Below the pieces are notes generated by a model that saw nothing but the letters and a program-made list of their open reading frames with translations, made no database searches and had not been told where the DNA came from. From contig CACJJR010000002.1 of NCBI GenBank assembly GCA_902593795.1, positions 1 through 64,000 on the forward strand: DNA of 64,000 bases. Reading direction: 5' to 3'. Numbering within the stretch: position 1 is the stretch's first letter; each line of letters begins with the position of its first letter. Source of the stretch: an uncultured Candidatus Actinomarina sp. Its GTDB lineage: Bacteria > Actinomycetota > Acidimicrobiia > Actinomarinales > Actinomarinaceae. Made by a program: the position numbers and the translations under genes. Positions 12,078-21,181 of this stretch are shown here, in pieces.

Positions 12078-12884
12078 ATGAAAAAATTACAAGAAAAAAT
12101 TCAGAATATTGACTCTAGCAATATTACTGAAAGTGATATTGCAGTTATTGAATCAACAATTCAGGAACTTGATAATGGAACTATTAGGGTAGCTAGTTAT
12201 CAGGATGGAGAATGGGCTATAAATGAATGGGTGAGAGATGCAATTTTATTATTTTTCTCAGTGAGAAATTTAAAAGAAATTAATGCAAACGATTTAATTT
12301 ATTATGACAAGCTAGAACCTAAAAAGAATTATAAGGAATTGGGTATTAGAGTTGTCCCCCCGGGAGTAGTCAGATACGGAGCTTTTTGTGAACCGGGTGT
12401 TGTAGTGATGCCGGGCTTTGTAAATATTGGAGCATATGTGGGTTCAGGAACAATGGTTGATACATGGGCAACTGTAGGATCTTGTGCTCAAATTGGGAAA
12501 AATGTACATCTTTCTGGCGGAGTTGGTATTGGAGGAGTTTTAGAGCCTGCTGGAGCTATGCCCGTTGTTATTGAAGACGGAGCTTTCATTGGTTCACGAT
12601 CAATAATTGTTGAGGGTGTCAGAATAAAAAAAGGGGCTGTAATTGGAGCTAATGTTACTCTTACTGCTTCTACGCCAATAATTGATGTAACTGGCAAAGA
12701 ACCAGTTGAAGTTAAAGGCGTAGTTGAAGAAAATTCAGTTGTTATTCCTGGGACAAGACCAAAAGAGTTCCCTAGTGGCACATTCAATACACCATGTGCC
12801 TTAGTTATTGGAAAAAGAAAAGAATCCACTGATGAAAAAACATCACTTAATGATGCCTTAAGAACTTTTGGAGTTGAAGTTTGA
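12078..12884 (+). CDS. dapD: Tetrahydrodipicolinate N-succinyltransferase
   Basis: Lysine/diaminopimelate pathway enzyme succinylating tetrahydrodipicolinate. 268 residues with a left-handed beta-helix of hexapeptide repeats and the highly conserved stretch MVDTWATVGSCAQIGKNVH followed by LSGGVGIGGVLEP. Length and sequence match the proteobacterial-type DapD (about 274 aa), not the longer form I associate with mycobacteria. It is directly followed by dapE with a 4-base overlap, so the two succinylase-branch enzymes are coupled. Its product route supplies meso-DAP for the cell wall. Confidence 0.94.
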   Translation: MKKLQEKIQNIDSSNITESDIAVIESTIQELDNGTIRVASYQDGEWAINEWVRDAILLFFSVRNLKEINANDLIYYDKLEPKKNYKELGIRVVPPGVVRYGAFCEPGVVVMPGFVNIGAYVGSGTMVDTWATVGSCAQIGKNVHLSGGVGIGGVLEPAGAMPVVIEDGAFIGSRSIIVEGVRIKKGAVIGANVTLTASTPIIDVTGKEPVEVKGVVEENSVVIPGTRPKEFPSGTFNTPCALVIGKRKESTDEKTSLNDALRTFGVEV

Positions 12885-13927
12885 GTTTAGTTGACACTTT
12901 ATTAAAACTCATTTCAATTGAATCTGAGACTGGCAAAGAAGAAAAAATTTTAGATTTTATTAATCAATTCCTAATAGAAAATAATTTTAAAGGGGAAATA
13001 TTAAGAAGCAGTGGCGGGATAGTTGCTGTACCAAAAGAATCAACTAAAAAAATTGCACTCGTTGGTCATGTAGATACTGTACCAGTTGTGCCTAACCAAG
13101 AATACGATTTTGATAATGAGGACATTATTGGCGGAAGAGGCACAGTTGATATGAAAGGTGGTATCGCAATAATGCTGCACAGCCTAATTGAAAACCACTC
13201 TGAGATAATCGCTGTTTTTTATACTGCTGAAGAAAGTTCTTATGATGACAATGGATTAAATACAATTATGCCTGCTCTTTTAAATGATTTTGATCTAGAT
13301 TTCGCAATAATCCTAGAACCAACTGACAATGAAATACAACTTGGTTGTCTTGGAGCATTAAATGCAACATTAACATTGCATGGAAAAGCAGCACATTCAG
13401 CAAGGCCATGGGTTGGTGATAATCCTGTTTATAAAGTTAAAGAAGTTATCAAATTAGTTCAAGATAATGAAATCTTGGAATTAGATATCGATGGTTTAAA
13501 ATTTAAGCAAGTGATGTCAATCACAAAAATTTCTTCAGGTATTGCAAATAATGTTATTCCTGAAGATTTAAAACTTAATTTAAACTTTAGATATTCTCCA
13601 GAAATGAATGGCGAAGCAGCAAGTAATTATATACGTGATTTATTCTCTGACTATAGCGATGTAGAAATCATGAATACTTCTGATGGAGCAATGCCAAATA
13701 AGGAAGAGAGTCAAATCAGTAATTTTATTAAAAGAACAAGTGCGGTTGTACAGCCTAAACAAGCATGGACAGATATTGCACGATTTTATCAAAACAATAT
13801 ACCTTGCCTAAACTTTGGTCCAGGAGATCCCTTGTTAGCTCATGCTACTAACGAGCATATTAGTAAGAGACAGCTATTAGAATCATATGAATTACTTTCA
13901 AGCTACCTTAAGGAAGAAATTGAGTAA
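12881..13927 (+). CDS. dapE: Succinyl-diaminopimelate desuccinylase
   Basis: M20-family metallopeptidase of 348 residues that removes succinate from N-succinyl-LL-DAP. The metal site is visible as VGHVDTVP (His63), GRGTVDMKGG (Asp90, bridging) and YTAEESS (Glu117/Glu118). A central dimerisation domain starts near residue 165, with AAHSARPW carrying the conserved His. The TTG start overlaps the dapD stop as TTGA, and the 3' end overlaps gatC. The neighbouring dapD supports DapE over a carboxypeptidase or ArgE. Confidence 0.93.
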   Translation: MSLVDTLLKLISIESETGKEEKILDFINQFLIENNFKGEILRSSGGIVAVPKESTKKIALVGHVDTVPVVPNQEYDFDNEDIIGGRGTVDMKGGIAIMLHSLIENHSEIIAVFYTAEESSYDDNGLNTIMPALLNDFDLDFAIILEPTDNEIQLGCLGALNATLTLHGKAAHSARPWVGDNPVYKVKEVIKLVQDNEILELDIDGLKFKQVMSITKISSGIANNVIPEDLKLNLNFRYSPEMNGEAASNYIRDLFSDYSDVEIMNTSDGAMPNKEESQISNFIKRTSAVVQPKQAWTDIARFYQNNIPCLNFGPGDPLLAHATNEHISKRQLLESYELLSSYLKEEIE

Positions 13928-14210
13928 AGATTTTGACATAAAAAACATAGCAAAGCTTGCTTCGATAAATTTGTCTGAAGATGAGCAAAAAGAATTAGAT
14001 AATGATTTAAGTATCATCTTAGAACATGTGAAAGCGTTAAGTGATTTAAAGCTAGATACTGAGCAAAAAGAAATATTTATTCATCCATTAGAAAAAGAAT
14101 TAGAACTACAAGAGGATAAGCTTGTTGAATCATTAACTCATGAAGAGGCATTGAGTAATGCGCCTAAATCAAAAGATGGAAAATTTGTTGTCCCACCATC
14201 AATGGAATAA
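13920..14210 (+). CDS. gatC: Glu-tRNA(Gln) amidotransferase subunit C
   Basis: The small subunit that holds GatA and GatB together. The preferred start is the TTG at 13920: AAGGAAG lies just upstream at a suitable distance, the length then is 96 residues as usual, and the protein begins with the typical IAKLASINLSEDE helix. Reading from the earlier in-frame ATG at 13887 would add 11 residues inside dapE. The C terminus KFVVPPSM is the conserved GatC tail that contacts GatA. The start overlaps the dapE stop by 8 bases. Confidence 0.93.
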   Translation: MSKDFDIKNIAKLASINLSEDEQKELDNDLSIILEHVKALSDLKLDTEQKEIFIHPLEKELELQEDKLVESLTHEEALSNAPKSKDGKFVVPPSME

Positions 14211-14212
14211 AT

Positions 14213-15658
14213 ATGGATATAACAAATTTACCTATTCGAAAAATCAATACATTATTTAGTAAAAAAGAATTAAAGCCGTCAGAATTGTATTCTCAAATAT
14301 TTGATAATGCTGCAAATTCCGAAGCTTCTCTTCATGCACACTTGACTCTCTTTGAGGATGAAAACATTAAGAAAGCTAAAGAGTCAGATAGTAGGTTTGA
14401 CTCAGGTACAGCAGAAAGTTTATTAGATGGTATACCTATTGCTATAAAGGACAATATAAATATAAAAGGGTATAAAACTACGTGCTCTTCAAAAATGCTT
14501 TCAAATTATACCTCTCCTTACGATGCCACAGTTATCAAAAAATTAAAAGAAAGCCAAACACTGTTTACAGGCAAAACCAATTTAGATGAATTTGCTATGG
14601 GTTCTTCTACGGAAAACTCTGCATTTGGTCTCACTAGAAACCCATGGAATACTGACTTTGTTCCAGGCGGATCTTCTGGAGGTTCTGCTGCTTCCGTTGG
14701 AGCAAGGTCTTCTATAGCTGCACTAGGAAGTGATACTGGTGGCTCTATTCGACAACCTGCTTCTTTTTGTGGATTGGTTGGATTTAAACCAACTTATGGG
14801 ACAGTCTCTAGGTATGGACTAATAGCTTTTGCTTCTTCTCTTGATCAAATTGGGCCAATCACTAAAACTGTCGATGACTCTAGGATTATTTTTTCAGCTA
14901 TTTCAGGTGACGACCCTCGAGACGCTACTTCTATAGTTAACAATCAAGTAGATATCCCATCTGGTAAATCTGCCAAAATTGGTGTTATCAAAGAACTTAT
15001 GGAAGATGGAATATCGGATGAAGCGAAAAATGAAGTAAACAAAGTTACCGAAATTCTAAAATCAAATGGATATGAAGTCAAAGAAATATCAATTCCAATA
15101 ATCGAACTTGCAATAAGTATTTACTACCTTATAGCACCAGCAGAGTGTTCAGCTAATTTAGCAAGATTTGATGGTGTGAGATATGGATTAAGAGTTGATG
15201 GTAATACAAGTTATGAAATGATGGAAAATACTAGAGCTGAAGGATTTGGTAAAGAGGTAAAAAGAAGAATCCTTTTAGGGACGTATGCTCTTTCAGCTGG
15301 ATATTATGACGAATATTATGGGAAGGCTTTACAAGCTAGAAAAGAAATGATTGATGAGTTTACAAAAGCATTTGATGAAGTTGATTATTTAATATCACCA
15401 ACAACTCCAACACAGGCTTTTAAGGCAGGAGAAAAGACAAGCAATCCATTAGAAATGTACATGTCAGACTTATGCACAATACCTGCAAATTTAGCAGGAC
15501 TTCCAGCAATAAGTATTCCAACTGGGATTACCAACGAAAATCTACCTCTTGGAGTACAGGTTATGAGTAGAGCGCTTTCTGATCATTCACTTTTAAACTT
15601 CTCAGAAATTATTGAAAAAGAGATACAATTTAATCAACAACCAAAAGGATGGGTGTAA
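14213..15658 (+). CDS. gatA: Glu-tRNA(Gln) amidotransferase subunit A
   Basis: The glutaminase subunit of GatCAB, an amidase-signature enzyme of 481 residues. The Ser-cisSer-Lys triad is visible and numbered exactly as in the S. aureus protein: Lys79 (AIKDNI), Ser154 (PGGSSGGSA) and Ser178 (DTGGSIRQPA). It releases ammonia that is channelled to GatB. It follows gatC by 2 bases and ends within the start region of gatB. Its presence implies that Gln-tRNA is made by transamidation. Confidence 0.97.
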   Translation: MDITNLPIRKINTLFSKKELKPSELYSQIFDNAANSEASLHAHLTLFEDENIKKAKESDSRFDSGTAESLLDGIPIAIKDNINIKGYKTTCSSKMLSNYTSPYDATVIKKLKESQTLFTGKTNLDEFAMGSSTENSAFGLTRNPWNTDFVPGGSSGGSAASVGARSSIAALGSDTGGSIRQPASFCGLVGFKPTYGTVSRYGLIAFASSLDQIGPITKTVDDSRIIFSAISGDDPRDATSIVNNQVDIPSGKSAKIGVIKELMEDGISDEAKNEVNKVTEILKSNGYEVKEISIPIIELAISIYYLIAPAECSANLARFDGVRYGLRVDGNTSYEMMENTRAEGFGKEVKRRILLGTYALSAGYYDEYYGKALQARKEMIDEFTKAFDEVDYLISPTTPTQAFKAGEKTSNPLEMYMSDLCTIPANLAGLPAISIPTGITNENLPLGVQVMSRALSDHSLLNFSEIIEKEIQFNQQPKGWV

Positions 15659-17103
15659 TGTCATTACAGCCAACCATTGGAATAGAGACTCATATAGAGT
15701 TAAACACAAATACAAAAATGTTTTGTAGGTGTGGTGTTGTTGATACTGAAGATCCAAATGTAAGCTTATGCCCAACATGTCTTGGATTACCAGGAGCATT
15801 ACCCGTTCCGAATAAAAAAGCCATTGAAAGTATAACTCTTCTAGCATTAAGTACTGGTTGTGAAATAACAAGAAAAGGGATGTTTCATCGTAAAAATTAC
15901 TTTTATCCCGATTTACCAAAAAATTATCAAATATCTCAATTTGATTTACCAGTTGGTCTGAATGGCGAACTTGAAATTGTTATTGAAGAAAGTACTGATA
16001 ACATCCAAATTGAGAGAGTACATATGGAAGAAGATACGGGGAAATCTACACATAGTGGTTCAGGCAGAATTGAATCAGCAACAAGCACTGCGTTAGACTT
16101 TAATCGGTCGGGAGTTCCCTTAGTTGAAATTGTAACTAAGCCCGTTATCACTTCATCAAAACAAGCTGTTGCCTATATAGAGGAGTTAAGACAACTAGCT
16201 ATAGACTTAAATATTTCTGAAGGAAGATTAGAAAAGGGTAATTTAAGATTTGATGCAAATATTTCTGTAGCTCCGGAGGGCAGCAGTGAGTTAGGTACAA
16301 AAGTAGAAATTAAAAACATGAACTCCCTTCGTTCTTTAGAAAGAGCAATTGACTATGAAATAGAAAGACAAACAAAAGCTGTCGAGGATGGTGTTGAGAT
16401 TATACAAGAAACACGTCACTGGGATGAGAACAAAGAATTGACTAGCACAATGAGATCTAAGGAGGGAAGTGCAGATTATAGGTATTTTTCAGATCCTGAT
16501 TTGCCAAACATGTATTTAAGTGAAGACTTCATTAATCAAGTCAAATCTACAATGCCACAACTTCCAAAGAAACAAAGAGAAGAGCTTGTCGACACTGGTC
16601 TTAGCTTAAAACAAGCAAACATATTGAGTAAAAGTGATGTATGGATAAAAAGCTTATATTTTAAAGTACATAAACAAACAAAGGATTCAGAAGCATCATT
16701 TAATTGGATTACAGGTGAGCTTCAAGGTCAAATGAGAAAGTCTAATATTGAAAAGTTGCCAGATTGGTTTAGTTATGAGTATCTTTCTGAAATTATAGAA
16801 TTAATTAAGAACAGTAAGATATCTTTTACCTCTGCCAAAGTTATTCTATCTGAGTTATTAAACACAGACAGCACACCAAATGAGGTTGCTGAACAAAAGA
16901 ATCTTTTTCAAGAAAATGACACTGATAAGATATCAGAAATGATTGTTCAGATTTTAGAAGAAAATCAAGATGTAGTTGAGAGGATCAAGACAGGAGAAGA
17001 TAAATTAGTCGGATTTCTTGTAGGTCTAGTGATGAAGCAATCAAATGGATCGGTAAATCCAGGTATGGCCAAAGAGCTTCTTCTTAAAAAGATAGAAGAC
17101 TAA
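15658..17103 (+). CDS. gatB: Glu-tRNA(Gln) amidotransferase subunit B
   Basis: The kinase/transamidase subunit that activates Glu on tRNA-Gln and amidates it. 481 residues from the chosen ATG. PTIGIETHIELNT begins the cradle domain. CRCGVVDTEDPNVSLCPTC holds a four-cysteine zinc site near residues 22-41, and DFNRSGVPLVEIVT is conserved. The C-terminal tail domain contains MKQSNGSVNPGMA. The ATG at 15658 overlaps the gatA stop as TAATG with AAGGA ahead of it. An in-frame ATG three codons earlier is less likely. The 3' end overlaps pgpA by 20 bases. Confidence 0.96.
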   Translation: MSLQPTIGIETHIELNTNTKMFCRCGVVDTEDPNVSLCPTCLGLPGALPVPNKKAIESITLLALSTGCEITRKGMFHRKNYFYPDLPKNYQISQFDLPVGLNGELEIVIEESTDNIQIERVHMEEDTGKSTHSGSGRIESATSTALDFNRSGVPLVEIVTKPVITSSKQAVAYIEELRQLAIDLNISEGRLEKGNLRFDANISVAPEGSSELGTKVEIKNMNSLRSLERAIDYEIERQTKAVEDGVEIIQETRHWDENKELTSTMRSKEGSADYRYFSDPDLPNMYLSEDFINQVKSTMPQLPKKQREELVDTGLSLKQANILSKSDVWIKSLYFKVHKQTKDSEASFNWITGELQGQMRKSNIEKLPDWFSYEYLSEIIELIKNSKISFTSAKVILSELLNTDSTPNEVAEQKNLFQENDTDKISEMIVQILEENQDVVERIKTGEDKLVGFLVGLVMKQSNGSVNPGMAKELLLKKIED

Positions 17104-17545
17104 CTTGATTTACTATTGTCGCAGATAGGAAACCTAACAAGCCAGCGCCTAAATCATCATAAAGCACACCTAACTTTCCAGGATAATTTTCTAATTCTGC
17201 AACAAACTTTGGTTGTTTTAAAATATCGCTCGCTCTAAAAACTAGAAACCCCGCAATAAGAGGAAGTAATTTTGATGGAGACGCAAGAGAAACTAAACTC
17301 ATTCCAACAATTTCATCTAGGGTAATCCAACTAGGATCATCATTCGCAGCATTATCTTCAACACATAGAAAATAAATCAACAACAAGAAAAGAAAAACAA
17401 CAGATAGTTCAGCAATATTTAAATTCAGAAAATATATTAGAACTGAGAACAAGAAAGGAGCTAATGTGCCTCCTCCTTTTTTATCGCCAAAAATAATTTG
17501 CCAAGCTATCCCAACACCAAAACCTGATGCCATAAATCTTTTCAC
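17084..17545 (-). CDS. pgpA: Phosphatidylglycerophosphatase A family protein
   Basis: A 153-residue membrane protein that would dephosphorylate phosphatidylglycerol phosphate. The family motifs are DDPSWITLDEIVGM, with the conserved Asp/Glu cluster, and FRASDILKQP followed by GVLYDDLGAG. Hydrophobic segments lie around residues 30-57, 90-105 and 130-150. It lies convergent to gatB, overlapping its last 20 bases, so transcription of the two must collide or be separated within coding sequence. Confidence 0.88.
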   Translation of the reverse strand: MKRFMASGFGVGIAWQIIFGDKKGGGTLAPFLFSVLIYFLNLNIAELSVVFLFLLLIYFLCVEDNAANDDPSWITLDEIVGMSLVSLASPSKLLPLIAGFLVFRASDILKQPKFVAELENYPGKLGVLYDDLGAGLLGFLSATIVNQVSLLSF

Positions 17546-17607
17546 ATTTGAATAATAGTATTTTTTATAGCTTCAATGACAAAAAGGTGTATTATTTGTT
17601 ATTAATA

Positions 17608-18525
17608 ATGGAAAAATCAAAACTAATTTGGCTGAATGGTGAATTTGTAAATTGGGAAGATGCAACAGTGAGTGTTATGTCTCATACTTTGCATTATGGC
17701 ACTGGTGTTTTTGAGGGAATAAGAGCTAGGGATTGTGTAGGTGGCACCTCTATTTTTAGACTTAATGACCATGTTGATAGACTTTATGACTCTGCCAGTG
17801 CATATAACCTTGATATTCCATATGATAAGGAAGTTTTAACTCAAGCAATAAAAGACTCAGTGTATCTGAATGAACTTACGTCAGCATATATTAGGCCTCT
17901 AGTATTTTTTGGTGAGGGAGAGATGGGGTTATTACCAAACAATGTTCCAGTGAACGTTTCGATTGCAGCCTGGAGCTGGGGAGCATATCTTGGAGATGAT
18001 GCAGGTAATAATGGTGTGAAAGTTTGTATATCAAAATGGAAAAGAATTAGTCCAGAAAGCTTTATACCTACAGCAAAGGGTGTTGGTGGGTATATGAATT
18101 CAACTCTAGCAAAAATTGATGCCGTAAATAATGGATACGATGATGCAATCATGCTCGGAGACGGAAATGTTGTTGCTGAAGGGAGTGGTCAAAATTTGTT
18201 TTTAATTAAAGATAATAAAATTACAACACCCCCAATTGAAACAGGGGCACTCGGGGGCATTACAAGAAGAACAGTAATAGAAATAGCTAATAATTTAAAT
18301 TATGAAATTGCAGAGCAAAATATTACAAAAGAAGAATTACTTAATGCTGATGAATTGTTCTTTACCGGTACAGCTACAGAAGTTATAGGTGTTGTTTCAG
18401 TAGATGGAAAAGACATTGGAACAGGGTCACCTGGAAGTATTACAAATTCAATACGAAATAATTATTTAGAGATTGTTAATGGTAATGACCCTATTTCTGA
18501 AAACTATTTAACATTAGTTAAGTGA
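17608..18525 (+). CDS. ilvE: Branched-chain amino acid aminotransferase
   Basis: Class IV PLP transaminase for Val, Leu and Ile, 305 residues. IWLNGEFVNWEDATVSV and HYGTGVFEGIRA open the protein, the PLP lysine is Lys157 in PTAKGVGGYMNS, and EGSGQNLFLI lies near residue 193. The ATG at 17608 is chosen because homologues begin with this segment; an upstream in-frame TTG at 17548 would add 20 atypical residues. The gene is divergent from pgpA and overlaps the next gene by 4 bases (GTGA). Confidence 0.94.
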   Translation: MEKSKLIWLNGEFVNWEDATVSVMSHTLHYGTGVFEGIRARDCVGGTSIFRLNDHVDRLYDSASAYNLDIPYDKEVLTQAIKDSVYLNELTSAYIRPLVFFGEGEMGLLPNNVPVNVSIAAWSWGAYLGDDAGNNGVKVCISKWKRISPESFIPTAKGVGGYMNSTLAKIDAVNNGYDDAIMLGDGNVVAEGSGQNLFLIKDNKITTPPIETGALGGITRRTVIEIANNLNYEIAEQNITKEELLNADELFFTGTATEVIGVVSVDGKDIGTGSPGSITNSIRNNYLEIVNGNDPISENYLTLVK

Positions 18526-18956
18526 GCCAACAACCAAACTTAGAAGATTCAGATTATAAACTACAAACTTTGTCAGACTTGCCTGTACCTAGGTCACAGG
18601 GTAAAGAAGATAAAAACAGTAATTTAAAACATCCATATGATCAGGTGTTTTCAATTCCAAGCCCAGATAGTGGTTATGCTTTAAAGTTAATAAAAAAATA
18701 TGAACATTTCTGGAATTCACATCACAAAAAAAAGTTAATTTTAAAAATTATCTCTAATTTAGTTATCTATCAAGCATCTTTGGTTGGTAGAGGCCCTACT
18801 AAAAGTGACGTATTAAGAGTATTAAAAGTTTTGCAGATAACCGAAAACAACTTGGGATTGCTCAATAAAGAAAATCTCCAAATAGCAAGTAAAGAGACTA
18901 TAAAAGGACTTCATCTATCTGCATTATTTTCAAGTATTGACGTTGATAAAATATAA
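18522..18956 (+). CDS. Conserved-looking hypothetical protein behind ilvE
   Basis: 144 residues starting at a GTG that overlaps the ilvE stop. An unstructured N-terminal third (rich in Asp, Ser, Pro) is followed by a helical, Lys-rich region (KLIKKYEHFWNSHHKKKLILK) and a C-terminal helical part. There are no transmembrane segments, cysteines or catalytic motifs. I do not recognise the family. Coupling to ilvE and the FAH gene suggests only coexpression. Confidence 0.65.
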   Translation: MSQQPNLEDSDYKLQTLSDLPVPRSQGKEDKNSNLKHPYDQVFSIPSPDSGYALKLIKKYEHFWNSHHKKKLILKIISNLVIYQASLVGRGPTKSDVLRVLKVLQITENNLGLLNKENLQIASKETIKGLHLSALFSSIDVDKI

Positions 18957-18962
18957 AACTTT

Positions 18963-18968
18963 TACACT
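18963..18968 (+). promoter_or_regulatory. Possible -10 hexamer TACACT for a leaderless FAH-family mRNA
   Basis: TACACT lies exactly 6 bases before the ATG at 18975 in an 18-base gap with no Shine-Dalgarno sequence. That spacing would place transcription initiation at the A of the ATG. Confidence 0.4.
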
Positions 18969-18974
18969 TGTGTA

Positions 18975-19751
18975 ATGAAGATAGTTAGAGCTAAATTCGA
19001 AGGCGAAATCTTTTACGGAGAACTTACAGAAGAAGGGGTTATCCGTTACGAGGGTTCACCACTTGTTGTTTGGGAGGCTACAGAAGAAAAATATAGTCTT
19101 GATGAAATTCAGTTATTAGCACCTGTGCTACCAAGTAAAGTGACTGCTGTTGCTAAGAATTATGAAAAACATGCATTTGAGCTTGGAGTTCACGACTACA
19201 CCGCTCCGAACAACCCTGTATTCTTCAATAAACCCTCCACATCTGTAATTGGAACAGGTGAATCTATAATCTATCCACCAATTGGACAACATGTAGACCA
19301 TGAAGCTGAGTTGGCAATTGTCATTGGCAAGCTTAGTAAAAATCTGACCAGAGATAACTGGATGGATAGTGTTCTCGGATTTACTATTGCTAACGATCTT
19401 TCCGAAAGAGTCTTACAGGGACAAGATGGCACTTTTAATGGTAATTTTACAAGAGCAAAAAGTTTTGATACATTTTGCCCTTTAGGTCCAGTCATTCAGA
19501 CAAATTTTGATAAAAATCCAGAACTTTATATAAAGTGTTTTGTAAACGATGAATTGAAGCAAGACGGCAATACAAAAGATATGATTTTTAGTATTGGTGA
19601 AATATTAGAATTTGTTTCATCAATTATGACATTATTACCTGGAGATGTAGTTTTGACTGGGACCCCAGAGGGAGTATCAAAAGTGCATCCTGGTGATGAA
19701 ATAAAAATAGAAATTGAAACTATTGGCACTTTGGTAAATCAAGTTAAATAA
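18975..19751 (+). CDS. Fumarylacetoacetate hydrolase family protein
   Basis: 258 residues of the FAH fold, which hydrolyses or decarboxylates 2-oxo-alkenoate compounds with a divalent metal. The metal ligands are visible in HVDHEAELAIVIG (Glu-x-Glu) and IANDLSERVLQ (Asp). KSFDTFCPLGPVI and LLPGDVVLTGTPEGVS are the remaining signatures. An N-terminal domain of about 60 residues precedes the catalytic barrel. Many actinobacteria carry this type immediately before gltX, as here (1 base apart), but the physiological substrate is not evident. Confidence 0.9.
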   Translation: MKIVRAKFEGEIFYGELTEEGVIRYEGSPLVVWEATEEKYSLDEIQLLAPVLPSKVTAVAKNYEKHAFELGVHDYTAPNNPVFFNKPSTSVIGTGESIIYPPIGQHVDHEAELAIVIGKLSKNLTRDNWMDSVLGFTIANDLSERVLQGQDGTFNGNFTRAKSFDTFCPLGPVIQTNFDKNPELYIKCFVNDELKQDGNTKDMIFSIGEILEFVSSIMTLLPGDVVLTGTPEGVSKVHPGDEIKIEIETIGTLVNQVK

Positions 19752-19752
19752 C

Positions 19753-21069
19753 ATGAAATTAAGAATTGCACCATCGCCTACTGGTAGCCTTCATATCGGA
19801 AATGCAAGAACAGCACTTTTTAATTGGCTTTATGCAAAAGCCAACGGGGGAACTTTCGTTGTCAGAATTGATGATACAGATATGGAACGTAGTACTGAAG
19901 AGTATAAAAATAACATTTTAGAGAACCTGAGGTGGTTAGGTCTTGATTGGGATGAAGGTGTAGATGTTGGGGGAGAACATGGTGACTATAAACAATCATC
20001 AAGGTTTGAGAGATATAGAGATATTGCCCAACAGTTAGTAGAGAATAATTTTGCATACAAAGATGATGGAGCAATTAGGTTTAAAGTACCAGAAAATCAA
20101 ACCATAAATTTTAAAGATTTTGTCCGTGGAGACATGACTTTCGAATCCTCTGATGTAGAAGACTTTGTAATATTAAGATCGGATAATTCCCCAACATACC
20201 ATCTAGCATCAACAGTCGATGATGTAGATTATGGTATAACAATTATTGCGAGAGGAGAAGATATACTTTCTTCAACTCCAAAACATATTTTAATAATGGA
20301 AGCTTTAGGTGCTACTTTACCAAAATTTTGTCATTTACCCTTATTGTTTGGATCTGATGGTAAAAAATTAAGCAAAAGACATGGAGATACTTCCGTTGAA
20401 GCTTTTCGTGATAAAGGAATATTAAATGACGCAATGTTTAATTACCTGTGCTTACTTGGTTGGTCACCTGGAGACGATTTGGAACACTTTGATAGAGAAT
20501 TTGCAATTAGTAAATTTGATTTCAATAAAGTACTACCAAATTCCGCAATTTTTGATGAAAAAAAACTGCTTTGGCTGAATGGACAATATATAAGATCAAC
20601 ATCATTCGAAAAATTTTCAAATGACGCTTTAAGTCAGATAGGAAAAGACCTTAACAGAGAATTATTTAATGAAGAAACAGAACGATTAAATATAATACTT
20701 CCTTCTGTTCAAGAAAGAATCGAGACGATGAATGATTTATATGATCAAGTTTCTTTCTTACTCGATGAACCTTTTTTAGTTAATGATCAAGAATGGGAAT
20801 CAGTTAATTCAATTGAAGCCCAAAAATATTTAAATATTATAAGAAATAAATTTATTGAATTAGATGAATTTAACCTAGAAAATATTGAATCTCTAATGAG
20901 AAATGTTTTAGAAGAAGAGGAAATAAAAACTAAAGTTGGTTTCCAATCTACTCGTGTTGCGATTACTGGTACAAAAATTAGTCCTCCATTATTTGAATCA
21001 ATATTTGCACTTGGTAAAGAGACTTCCATTGCTAGATTGACAGAAAGTATTGAAAAATTAACAAACTAA
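19753..21069 (+). CDS. gltX: Glutamyl-tRNA synthetase, compact form
   Basis: Class I aminoacyl-tRNA synthetase, 438 residues, with the HIGH-type motif HIGN (14-17) and KLSKR (205-209). PSPTGSLHIGNARTALFNW is the family opening. The usual bacterial stretch of about 40 residues after position 100 (CxC ... RYDGRC region) is absent: AYKDDGAIRFKVPE runs straight through, which explains the short length. With gatCAB nearby it probably charges both tRNA-Glu and tRNA-Gln (inference). Three tRNAs, all of its substrate types, follow 32 bases downstream on the same strand. Confidence 0.95.
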   Translation: MKLRIAPSPTGSLHIGNARTALFNWLYAKANGGTFVVRIDDTDMERSTEEYKNNILENLRWLGLDWDEGVDVGGEHGDYKQSSRFERYRDIAQQLVENNFAYKDDGAIRFKVPENQTINFKDFVRGDMTFESSDVEDFVILRSDNSPTYHLASTVDDVDYGITIIARGEDILSSTPKHILIMEALGATLPKFCHLPLLFGSDGKKLSKRHGDTSVEAFRDKGILNDAMFNYLCLLGWSPGDDLEHFDREFAISKFDFNKVLPNSAIFDEKKLLWLNGQYIRSTSFEKFSNDALSQIGKDLNRELFNEETERLNIILPSVQERIETMNDLYDQVSFLLDEPFLVNDQEWESVNSIEAQKYLNIIRNKFIELDEFNLENIESLMRNVLEEEEIKTKVGFQSTRVAITGTKISPPLFESIFALGKETSIARLTESIEKLTN

Positions 21070-21101
21070 TAATCAAAATACTTTATTCTTAATATTTATA
21101 C

Positions 21102-21174
21102 GGCCCCGTCGTCCAGAGGCCTAGGACGCTTGGTTTTCAACCCAGAAACGCCGGTTCGAATCCGGTCGGGGCTG
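21102..21174 (+). tRNA. tRNA-Glu (anticodon UUC)
   Basis: 73-base cloverleaf without encoded CCA. The acceptor GGCCCCG pairs with CGGGGCT (terminal G-U), the D-arm is GTCCAGAGGCCTAGGAC, the anticodon loop is TTTTCAA (TTC), the T-loop is TTCGAAT and the discriminator is G. The anticodon stem CTTGG/CCCAG has a U-C mismatch at the middle pair (29-41). It decodes GAA/GAG and is a substrate for the nearby MnmA product. It lies directly behind gltX. Confidence 0.95.
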
Positions 21175-21181
21175 CTATCTT

